From NCBI GenBank assembly GCA_018664265.1, contig JABJOR010000074.1:1-11009 (forward strand): a DNA stretch of 11,009 bases, given 5' to 3'. This stretch comes from Rhodospirillales bacterium. GTDB lineage: Bacteria > Pseudomonadota > Alphaproteobacteria > Rhodospirillales > Casp-alpha2. The notes beneath the pieces were generated by a model. That model did no database searches, had not been told where the DNA came from, and worked only from the letters and a program-made list of their open reading frames with translations. Shown piece by piece: positions 1 through 6,159 of the stretch. Both the position numbers and the translations under genes were made by a program. Position 1 is the stretch's first letter. Each line of letters begins with the position of its first letter.

Positions 1-61
1 AATTAGTGGTTTAATTAATTTTTAAACTATTTATATATGAATAGAACTATATGAGGTAAAT

Positions 62-205
62 ATGGCAAGAAGTGACAGACATAATAGAAATTTAGCTAAA
101 GTGAAATCTATGTTAGATGGAACTTTTGAAAAACATAAAATCCAGCGTGAACATCAAAGCTTCCCAGAAAGAAATCCAACTGAGCAAAATCAACACCCAG
201 TTTGA
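62..205 (+). CDS. 5' end of an unrecognised small AT-rich ORF, probably fused to foreign DNA
   Basis: An ATG at 62 is preceded by a GAGG motif at 53-56 with 5-nt spacing, so it looks like a genuine translation start. The first 28 or so codons give a basic, polar peptide beginning MARSDRHNRNLAKVKSMLDG. The frame stays open to a TGA at 203-205. After about residue 28, however, the DNA is clearly the AsmA-like gene read in another frame, so the last 19 residues are unlikely to be real. The start region has a composition unlike everything downstream (29 G or C in bases 1-120). I do not recognise the family. The peptide start resembles small ORFs of low-GC marine bacteria or their phages, but that is only an impression. 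It is most likely the true start of a gene whose remainder was lost at a junction near 130-145. Confidence 0.35.
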   Translation: MARSDRHNRNLAKVKSMLDGTFEKHKIQREHQSFPERNPTEQNQHPV

Positions 206-2222
206 TAAATCAAAATTAAGTGGTGCGGCAACCATAGCCCTTCGCAAGCGCTTGGGTTTGGGCATCAGCCTATCGCTTGACCGGATCAACCTGAATAGCT
301 ACCTGCCAAAGACACCCGCGAGCAAAACAAGTGAAATAACAACACAATCCTCCACACAAACCCAAACAGAGTCACAATCACAAACACAGGCTTTGACAAC
401 AAACATAAATCCGCTCGCATCTCTTGGGTTTTTAACGAAGATTGATGCCAATACAAAATTGCGCATTGGGGAACTCGTTCACAGCGGCATAAAAGTACGT
501 AAAATTACGCTAGACACAACTCTGTTCAAAAATAATTTGACATTTAATGACGTTCGCGTTGATGATCTGGCAGGGGCAAAAATCTCTGTTACAGGGGCTT
601 TGTCAAAGCTAAATGCAATGCCGCAATTTGATAACCTGAAAGTGGATTTCAAGACAAAATCCATTGCGGCTTTGGCGAAAATTCTAAAACTTGATTTACC
701 TATTCCAGCCAAGACAATCGGCAAAGTGAGTTTGAATGCAGGACTTAACGGTGCAATTCTGCAGCCAACACTATCGACAAAAATTGGTGCTATTGGGGCC
801 ACAGTGACACTTGATGGCAAACTATCGGCACTGCCGACCCATTCCATGATTGATGCGGATATATCCTTCCAACATGGCAACCTTGCAAAACTGATCAAGG
901 CAACGGGATCAAGTTATCAACCTTCCGGTAAAATTGGCGCTATCAAGGCTTCAACCCATCTGAAGGGGGGGCTTTTGGACTTGCAGTTGACGAATTTGAA
1001 CGGTGTCATTGGAAAAACAAAGTTCAGTGGCTCTGCACAGGCGACAACAAACAACCTGCGTCCGAAGCTCACAGCCAGCCTGAAAACAGGTGAAGTCACA
1101 ATTGATCCTTACCTGCCCGCCGATCATGCAAAAACGACATCATCAAGCCAGTCTTCATCATCCTCAACCTCTTCCGGATCATCTTCGGGTTCCCCTTCGA
1201 ATGGAGCACCATGGTCCAATGAGAAAATTGATGTTTCTGCCTTGCGTGATTTTGATGCAAACATTCAAATCAATTCATCTGCTTTACGCTATGGTGACAT
1301 TCGCTTCAACAATGCCGTCATGGCCATTACTCTGGACAAGGGAATCTTGAATGCCAAACAAGTCAGCGGCACGATGTTTGGCGGCACTATTAATCTGACA
1401 GGATTGTTGGATGCGCGTAACGTGCCTGATATCAAAACCTCTCTGTCTGTTAGCAACATGCACATGGGCAAGATACTTTCTGTACTAAGCGATCAGGACG
1501 TGGCGACTGGAACGGTTCTTTTCAATTCTGATTTTGCGGCAAAAGGCTCAAGCACAGCGGATATGGTCTCAGCCCTGAACGGAAACGGATCATTTGATTT
1601 GCGATCACTTGATGTCAAGGGATCAACCAAGGGATCGCCTCTTGCCGGGCTACTGGGCATCGTCGGTGGCTTGGGGCAATTGGGCGCTGGTCTATCCGGG
1701 CAATCAACGGAAGGTTTGGCAGATGCCAAGGGTGCTTTTTCCATCACAAACGGTGTGGCTGATTTAAAAGATATGGTCCTGCTATCAGGATTAGGGAACG
1801 GCAATGTGACGGGGCAGATTGATCTGGCTCGGTGGAACATGGATGTTTCAGGTGTTATGCATCTGGCACAAAATGTTCTAACTCAGTTGTTGAGCCTGAA
1901 TTCCGGCATTATGCAAGAATTCCCGTTCAGCGTTTCCGGCTCCATTGATGACCCTGATATTAATTTTTCAACAGGCCGCCAGACTGGCAGCAACCCTGCA
2001 TTACCCATCATAGGTGATGTGCCGGTCCTTGGGAGTGTTTTAGAGGGTGTACTTGGTGGTGTTTTGGGAACGAAGACGCAAACACAACAACAGACGCCCA
2101 CTTCCCAAACACAAACGGATGGTTCTTCCCAGCAAGCACCGCCCCCACAACAAAACCAGCAGCAGCCGACACAACAAGAAATCAAGCCTCAGGACATTCT
2201 TAAACAGCTTCTTCAGTTTTAA
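117..2222 (+). CDS. AsmA family protein, N-terminally truncated
   Basis: This is the C-terminal part of an AsmA-like protein, a family of envelope proteins tied to outer-membrane biogenesis and inter-membrane lipid transport. Beta-rich AsmA segments are visible, such as INTQFDKSKLSGAA near residue 25 and DRINLNSYLP at 55-64. The AsmA C-terminal region spans about residues 485-620, with GNGSFDLRSLDVKG and FPFSVSGSIDDPDINF. Three low-complexity tracts interrupt it: a Thr/Gln/Ser stretch at about 66-92, a Ser-rich one at about 340-362, and a Gln-rich tail at about 653-690. The nominal ATG at 117 directly follows an in-frame TAG at 114-116 and has no Shine-Dalgarno motif. The protein lacks the N-terminal membrane anchor normal for the family. 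Homology starts mid-domain, so the real gene was probably longer and its 5' part is replaced by the AT-rich left end. The 3' end overlaps the convergent RHH gene by 23 bp. Confidence 0.85.
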   Translation: MELLKNIKSSVNIKASQKEIQLSKINTQFDKSKLSGAATIALRKRLGLGISLSLDRINLNSYLPKTPASKTSEITTQSSTQTQTESQSQTQALTTNINPLASLGFLTKIDANTKLRIGELVHSGIKVRKITLDTTLFKNNLTFNDVRVDDLAGAKISVTGALSKLNAMPQFDNLKVDFKTKSIAALAKILKLDLPIPAKTIGKVSLNAGLNGAILQPTLSTKIGAIGATVTLDGKLSALPTHSMIDADISFQHGNLAKLIKATGSSYQPSGKIGAIKASTHLKGGLLDLQLTNLNGVIGKTKFSGSAQATTNNLRPKLTASLKTGEVTIDPYLPADHAKTTSSSQSSSSSTSSGSSSGSPSNGAPWSNEKIDVSALRDFDANIQINSSALRYGDIRFNNAVMAITLDKGILNAKQVSGTMFGGTINLTGLLDARNVPDIKTSLSVSNMHMGKILSVLSDQDVATGTVLFNSDFAAKGSSTADMVSALNGNGSFDLRSLDVKGSTKGSPLAGLLGIVGGLGQLGAGLSGQSTEGLADAKGAFSITNGVADLKDMVLLSGLGNGNVTGQIDLARWNMDVSGVMHLAQNVLTQLLSLNSGIMQEFPFSVSGSIDDPDINFSTGRQTGSNPALPIIGDVPVLGSVLEGVLGGVLGTKTQTQQQTPTSQTQTDGSSQQAPPPQQNQQQPTQQEIKPQDILKQLLQF

Positions 2223-2427
2223 GGTTTTTCATCACAAAAACACGAACGGCGCTGGATAGGTTTCCTGCACGCCCTTCATCAATTTCCGTGATCAGTTGAT
2301 TGATCGAAATGCCACGCCCTGTCGCCATATCTTTCAGGCTATCCCAGAAAATGCTTTCTATAGAGACACTGGTTCGATGACCGGCAATCAATACAGAGCG
2401 TTTTTTGATAATGCTGTCATCGCTCAT
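2200..2427 (-). CDS. Ribbon-helix-helix domain protein (PF13467-like)
   Basis: A 75-residue protein matching the small alphaproteobacterial RHH family. A basic beta-strand segment, KKRSVLIAGHRTSVSIE (about 8-24), precedes helices with FWDSLKDMATGRGISINQL and an ending NLSSAVRVFVM. Such proteins are presumed DNA-binding by analogy with Arc/MetJ-fold repressors, but the targets of this family are not established. The ATG at 2427 overlaps the TGA of the upstream TfoX-N gene (ATGA, 4 bp), with a GGTGAG motif just before it, so translational coupling is likely. It is the last gene of the minus-strand set beginning at pcm. Its 3' end runs 23 bp into the AsmA-like gene on the other strand, with no space for a terminator. 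Family assignment is confident; function as a regulator is inferred. Confidence 0.85.
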   Translation of the reverse strand: MSDDSIIKKRSVLIAGHRTSVSIESIFWDSLKDMATGRGISINQLITEIDEGRAGNLSSAVRVFVMKNLKTEEAV

Positions 2428-2768
2428 TTTTTCTCACCAACCTTATTCCGTTTGGCCGCTTCCCAAGCCCGACGCGACCACTCAACCAGGATATCAGGGT
2501 CATCAAAACCATCGTCAGGGGCTTCATAAAAAGAAAGTGCCACATCCTTGCCTTGACGCAAATAGGTAAAAGGCAGCAATCCACGATCTTCAAAATCCGG
2601 GCGATTGACCTCATCCGCTTTAAGATAAAGTGTTTCGCCCGTAATAAGGGCAAACATTACTCCCCCATAAAACAATCCAGCCCCGCCAAACATTCTTCGT
2701 GTGCTAACAGATCCAAAATCCTGCAAGGCATCAAGGATCATATCCAGGAAATGTTGAGAGACCGCCAT
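2424..2768 (-). CDS. TfoX N-terminal domain protein
   Basis: A stand-alone TfoX-N domain of 114 residues. The signature RRMFGGAGLFYGG lies at about residues 24-36 and is followed by typical beta-strands (GETLYLKADE, LPFTYLRQGK). TfoX/Sxy proteins activate competence genes in gammaproteobacteria, but the short alphaproteobacterial TfoX-N proteins have no demonstrated role, so a competence function should not be assumed. The frame is open back to an ATG at 2795. The ATG at 2768 is preferred because it begins with the family-like MAVSQHF, sits one base after the TGA of the upstream hydrolase, and has a GGGGTG motif upstream. It overlaps the RHH gene by 4 bp. The C-terminus is basic (AKRNKVGEKK). 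Confidence 0.88.
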   Translation of the reverse strand: MAVSQHFLDMILDALQDFGSVSTRRMFGGAGLFYGGVMFALITGETLYLKADEVNRPDFEDRGLLPFTYLRQGKDVALSFYEAPDDGFDDPDILVEWSRRAWEAAKRNKVGEKK

Positions 2769-2769
2769 A

Positions 2770-3408
2770 TCAGGTACACCCCACAGCGAACTCACTCAGG
2801 GCCTGAATGGCTTCTTGCCAGTTTTGAGGTTCAGTCCGGCCTGATTTTACGCGCGGCTTGAAACTATGATCGCCATCTTCCAGCCAGTGTAGATTTACAC
2901 ATGTTGGCAGTTGGTAGCCCAAGACTTCCTCTCGCCCTCCAAGCGCATCACGGGTGCCCTGTAAAATCAGGGTTGGCGTGCGTAATGCCGCAAAGTGATC
3001 GAGCCTTAATTTCTCCGGCTTGCCGGATGGATGGAACGGGTAGCCCAGACAGGCGAGCCCTGCAACAGATTGTCTATCTTCATCAAGATTTGCCGCCAAC
3101 ATACTGGCAACCCTGCCACCCATGGATTTTCCACCAATCACCAAAGGCCCTTTATCAAAGTCACGGACAACAGCCCGCCATGTCTCCATCATGATCGGCA
3201 TGCGGTTGGGAGGCTTCCGGGAGCCCGTCACCCGTCGGTCAACCATGTAAGGAAATTCAAAACGAACACACCTCAACCCGGTTTCAGCCAAGCCTTTGGC
3301 AAAAGTTTCCATAAATGGGCTATCCATGGGCGCTCCGGCCCCATGAGCAAGAATGACTGTTACAGACGCATTCGCCTTGCCATCAATCAGGTATTCAGGT
3401 GAAGACAT
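2770..3408 (-). CDS. Alpha/beta hydrolase, KANL3/Tex30-like
   Basis: A 212-residue cytoplasmic alpha/beta hydrolase with no signal peptide. The oxyanion-side motif AHGAGAPMDS is at 21-30. The nucleophile elbow GGKSMGGR gives Ser95. A late strand followed by GTRDALGG gives the acid Asp154, and DGDHSFKP gives His181. The order and spacing match the small dienelactone-hydrolase-like family related to KANL3/Tex30, whose bacterial substrates are unknown. The ATG at 3408 has an AGGA motif upstream, located in the last codons of pcm, whose TAG ends 5 nt before this start. The gene ends one base before the TfoX-N start. All catalytic residues are present, so it should be an active esterase-type enzyme, but the substrate cannot be read from sequence. 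Confidence 0.85.
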   Translation of the reverse strand: MSSPEYLIDGKANASVTVILAHGAGAPMDSPFMETFAKGLAETGLRCVRFEFPYMVDRRVTGSRKPPNRMPIMMETWRAVVRDFDKGPLVIGGKSMGGRVASMLAANLDEDRQSVAGLACLGYPFHPSGKPEKLRLDHFAALRTPTLILQGTRDALGGREEVLGYQLPTCVNLHWLEDGDHSFKPRVKSGRTEPQNWQEAIQALSEFAVGCT

Positions 3409-3413
3409 TCAGA

Positions 3414-4088
3414 CTATTCCTGCTCTATCAGGGGGACAAAGGCGACGGGTAAAACTTCCTGGCTATCATAACCGCCATCATCCCGTCGCACGAGCCGAAA
3501 AAGCATTTGATGATCATGAGGTCGGCCGACAGGAAGCACCATCACACCTCCGGGCTTAAGCTGTTCGATCAGGTGCGGCGGGATATACTCAGGCGCCGCC
3601 GTAACAATTACCACATCAAATGGAGCTTCTTGAGGCCAACCATGGAATCCATCGCCGCTTCGGATATAAACATTTGATAGTTTCAGACTATCCAATCGCT
3701 TTTGCGCACCCTGAGCTAATTCATCAACAGCTTCAACGGACCAGACTTCGTCTGCCAATTTAGCCAAAATCGCGCTTTGATAGCCACACCCCGTGCCGAT
3801 CTCCAACACACGTTCATTTCAGGTAAGATCAAGCAAATCGCTCATCAACGCGACAATATAGGGCTGTGATATGGTTTGCCCAAACCCGATAGGGGCTGGA
3901 CGATTGGCATAGGCTGCGTAGGGTTCACGATCTTCAATAAAGGCGTGTCGGGGAACACTAGAAATTGCTTCCATAACCCGATCTGAGAACACCTCACGGC
4001 CTGTCCATCTGGCTGTTTTAAGGGCATCAAGGCGAATGGCTTCCAACATTCGCCTGCGAGCATCGGTAATTTGGCTTTCAATAGACAC
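3414..4088 (-). pseudogene. pcm: Protein-L-isoaspartate O-methyltransferase interrupted by an in-frame TGA
   Basis: Pcm methylates isoaspartyl residues in aged proteins, using S-adenosylmethionine, to start their repair. The upstream half ends IGFGQTISQPYIVALMSDLLDLT. A TGA then occurs at 3821-3819, and the same frame continues [20 protein letters not shown], the SAM-binding motif I. Later motifs PFDVVIVTAAP and GGVMVLPVG and the ending VAFVPLIEQE are intact. Compared with E. coli Pcm (remembered: [23 protein letters not shown]), the two halves align without gap, so one codon is changed (GGA or CGA to TGA would suffice) and there is no frameshift. The GTG at 4088 (MSIESQITDARRRM) is my preferred start. 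It gives about 224 codons, the usual family size, and AGG lies 8-9 nt upstream. ATG options at 4184, 4163, 4154 and 4133 would extend it. A restart at GTG 3809 lacks a ribosome site and would omit the first third of the enzyme. Sequencing error is possible. Confidence 0.85.
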
Positions 4089-4109
4089 GTTTTTAGCCTG
4101 TTTTTGCTG

Positions 4110-4146
4110 TTTCCCTCTTGCGTCAGCGGCCATTTCAGCACATATC
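4110..4146 (+). promoter_or_regulatory. Candidate heat-shock (sigma-32/RpoH) promoter of htpG
   Basis: The -35 side, TTTCCCTCTTGCG at 4110-4122, agrees well with the classical RpoH pattern TNtCNCcCTTGAA except for the final AA. After 15 nt, GCACATATC at 4138-4146 partly matches CCCCATtTa. It lies about 48 bp upstream of the htpG ATG, in the divergent pcm/htpG gap. htpG is a known RpoH target in E. coli, and RpoH control of chaperones is general in alphaproteobacteria. The -10 match is only moderate, so the call is tentative. Confidence 0.35.
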
Positions 4147-4169
4147 TGCCGCATCAAGAACATATCTTT

Positions 4170-4175
4170 ATTATA
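4170..4175 (-). promoter_or_regulatory. Candidate -10 box (TATAAT) for the pcm gene set
   Basis: On the minus strand the sequence reads TATAAT at 4175-4170, an exact housekeeping -10 hexamer. It would place transcription start roughly 75 nt upstream of the GTG at 4088. No convincing -35 hexamer is found at 16-17 nt spacing, because that position falls in the htpG start region. The AT-rich hexamer could be chance. Confidence 0.22.
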
Positions 4176-4193
4176 CGGAGACATAAATAAACC

Positions 4194-6104
4194 ATGACGC
4201 AGGAAACATTCACTTTTCAGGCCGAAGTCGGGAAGCTTCTCGATATCGTTGCTCATTCACTCTACAGCCACAAAGAAATCTTCCTTCGCGAGCTTATTTC
4301 CAATGCTTCCGATGCCTGTGACAAGCTGCGCTACGCCGCGCTGACAGACGAAAAGCTGGCAGAAGCCTCCGGTGGTGATTTTGCTATTGCATTAAAGCTG
4401 GATTCCAAGAAAAAAACTCTAACCGTATCAGATAACGGCATCGGCATGAGTCGCGATGAACTTAATGACCTGCTTGGCACCATTGCCCGTTCCGGCACAC
4501 AAGCTTTTGCAGAACAAATTTCAAAAAACAATGCTGACAAAGACAAAAAAGACAAAGATACGTCTGCATTGATCGGCCAATTCGGTGTTGGCTTCTATTC
4601 GTCCTTTATGGTTGCTGACAAGGTGGAAGTCCTGACACGGAAAGCCGGTGATGAAAAAGCCTGGCTCTGGGAATCAGATGGCCGTGGCAGCTACACCATT
4701 GCCGACGCCGAGCGTGAAACCAGTGGCACAGATATTATCGTGCACATCAAAAAGGCTGATAAAGAATATCTGGAGCCCATGCGCATCACCAATATCGTGA
4801 AGACCTATTCCGATCATGTTGGTGTTCCGGTAACCCTTGCCAAAGAAGAGGGCGAGCTGGAAACCCTCAACACAGCTTCCGCACTTTGGGGACGCGATAA
4901 GAAAGATATTACCCCTGAGCAGTACACAGAATTCTATCATCATGTCGCCCATGCCTTTGATGAGCCATGGTTAACCCTGCATAACAGGGTCGAAGGTGTG
5001 ATGTCCTATACCAACTTGCTCTATGTTCCCACGGCACAACCCTTTAACCTGTTTAACCCTGAGCGTAAAAACCACGTGAAGCTTTACGTAAATCGTGTGT
5101 TCATTACCGACGATTGTGAAGAACTGCTGCCGTCTTACCTGCGGTTTGTACAGGGCGTAATCGACTCAGAAGACCTGTCACTCAACATCAGCCGCGAAAT
5201 GATGCAGCATGATCCCAAGCTGGCAAAAATCCGCACTGGTCTGGTCAAACGCATCCTTGGCGAACTCAAAAAGAAAGCCGAGAAGTCTGCTGATGAATAT
5301 GCAAATTTCTGGGGCAACTTTGGTGCTGTCCTCAAAGAAGGCCTTTATGAAGACTTCGAGAGCCGTGAGAAACTGCTCGAAATCTGCCGCTTCCGTTCCA
5401 CAGAAAGTGACGAGTTGATCTCTCTCGCCCAATATGTGGAACGCATGAAGGACGGCCAGGAAGCTATCTATTTCATTACTGGAGAAGATCAGGCTCAGGT
5501 CGCCAGAAGCCCACAGCTTGAAGGTTTCAAATCCAAAGGCATCGAAGTCTTGTTGTTAACCGATCCTATTGATGATTTTTGGATTCAATCGGTTGGATCG
5601 TTCATGGATAAAACCTTTAAATCTGCAACCCGTGCAGGTTCCGATCTGGACTCTATGGGCGAAGACAAGAAAGACGAAGATGCCAAGGACGATGCCAAAA
5701 CGGATGATGCAGGTGTTGATGCATTGGTCGCCCGCCTTAAGGTTGCCCTTGGTGAAACCGTCAAAGACGTGCGCGCATCCTCACGCTTGACCAGCAGTGC
5801 CGTCTGTCTGGTATCCGATGAAGGTGATATGGATATGCACATGGAGCGCATCCTGAAGCAACACAAACAGATGAGTGGCGACACGGCACCAACGCCTCGA
5901 ATTTTGGAGATTAATCCCAAGCATGGATTGATATTAAAATTGAGCGAATCAGCAAAGGCCTCAACAGAAGCCAATCCGGCTATTGATGATGCGGCCCATC
6001 TGTTACTTGATCAGGCCCGAATTTTGGAAGGTGAAGCGCCAGCCGATCCTCTGGAATTTGCCCGTCGGGTCAGCCAGATGATGGAACGAGGTTTGTCCTT
6101 ATAA
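4194..6104 (+). CDS. htpG: Molecular chaperone HtpG (Hsp90)
   Basis: HtpG is the bacterial Hsp90, a cytoplasmic homodimeric ATP-driven chaperone. The 636-residue length is normal. The N-terminal GHKL ATPase contains EIFLRELISNASDACDKL with Glu33 and Asn37, SDNGIGMS with Asp80, GTIARSGTQAF at 95-105 and IGQFGVGFYSSF at 127-138. The middle domain has the LFNPERKNHVKLYVNRVFI segment near 285 and SLNISREMMQHDP. A charged Lys/Asp linker at about 485-506 leads to the dimerisation domain. A Lys/Asp-rich stretch (KNNADKDKKDKDTS, about 111-124) lies in the ATP-lid region. A GGAG motif at 4177-4180 precedes the ATG by 13 nt, longer than usual. The gene is monocistronic in appearance, diverging from pcm, and ends in a strong hairpin. 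Protein-repair neighbours fit a stress setting. Confidence 0.98.
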   Translation: MTQETFTFQAEVGKLLDIVAHSLYSHKEIFLRELISNASDACDKLRYAALTDEKLAEASGGDFAIALKLDSKKKTLTVSDNGIGMSRDELNDLLGTIARSGTQAFAEQISKNNADKDKKDKDTSALIGQFGVGFYSSFMVADKVEVLTRKAGDEKAWLWESDGRGSYTIADAERETSGTDIIVHIKKADKEYLEPMRITNIVKTYSDHVGVPVTLAKEEGELETLNTASALWGRDKKDITPEQYTEFYHHVAHAFDEPWLTLHNRVEGVMSYTNLLYVPTAQPFNLFNPERKNHVKLYVNRVFITDDCEELLPSYLRFVQGVIDSEDLSLNISREMMQHDPKLAKIRTGLVKRILGELKKKAEKSADEYANFWGNFGAVLKEGLYEDFESREKLLEICRFRSTESDELISLAQYVERMKDGQEAIYFITGEDQAQVARSPQLEGFKSKGIEVLLLTDPIDDFWIQSVGSFMDKTFKSATRAGSDLDSMGEDKKDEDAKDDAKTDDAGVDALVARLKVALGETVKDVRASSRLTSSAVCLVSDEGDMDMHMERILKQHKQMSGDTAPTPRILEINPKHGLILKLSESAKASTEANPAIDDAAHLLLDQARILEGEAPADPLEFARRVSQMMERGLSL

Positions 6105-6127
6105 GGGTATACGTTCCTGTCAAAATG

Positions 6128-6159
6128 AAAAAGCCGGGTTATAAAATCCCGGCTTTTTT
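6128..6159 (+). terminator. Bidirectional rho-independent terminator
   Basis: An 11-bp perfect stem (AAAAAGCCGGG at 6128-6138 with CCCGGCTTTTT at 6148-6158) encloses a 9-nt loop. It is followed by T on the plus strand and flanked by A on the other side, so it can stop transcription from both directions. It lies 23 bp after the htpG stop. The TAA stop codon of the convergent CNB/TPR gene (6160-6158) is inside the T-tract. Confidence 0.92.

Noticed and set aside
2769-2795. TfoX-N gene starting at ATG 2795
   Set aside because: This would add nine residues outside the family's usual start and overlap the hydrolase; the ATG at 2768 fits the family and the junction.
3414-3809. A separate small methyltransferase gene starting at GTG 3809
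   Set aside because: It lacks a ribosome site and the N-terminal third of Pcm, and continues exactly in frame from the upstream part across one TGA. It is the downstream part of pcm.
3819-3821. Selenocysteine at the TGA of pcm
   Set aside because: The position is a variable loop residue just before motif I, not a catalytic Cys position, and I know of no selenoprotein in this family. A point mutation or error is simpler.
4168-4174. TATTAT on the plus strand as the htpG -10 box
   Set aside because: No -35 hexamer is found at proper spacing, and transcription would start too near the ribosome site at 4177-4180.
4089-4256. N-terminal extension of pcm to ATG 4184 or 4256
   Set aside because: It would run into or next to the htpG start, make the protein longer than the family, and cover the promoter region. 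No good Shine-Dalgarno motif supports the upstream ATGs.
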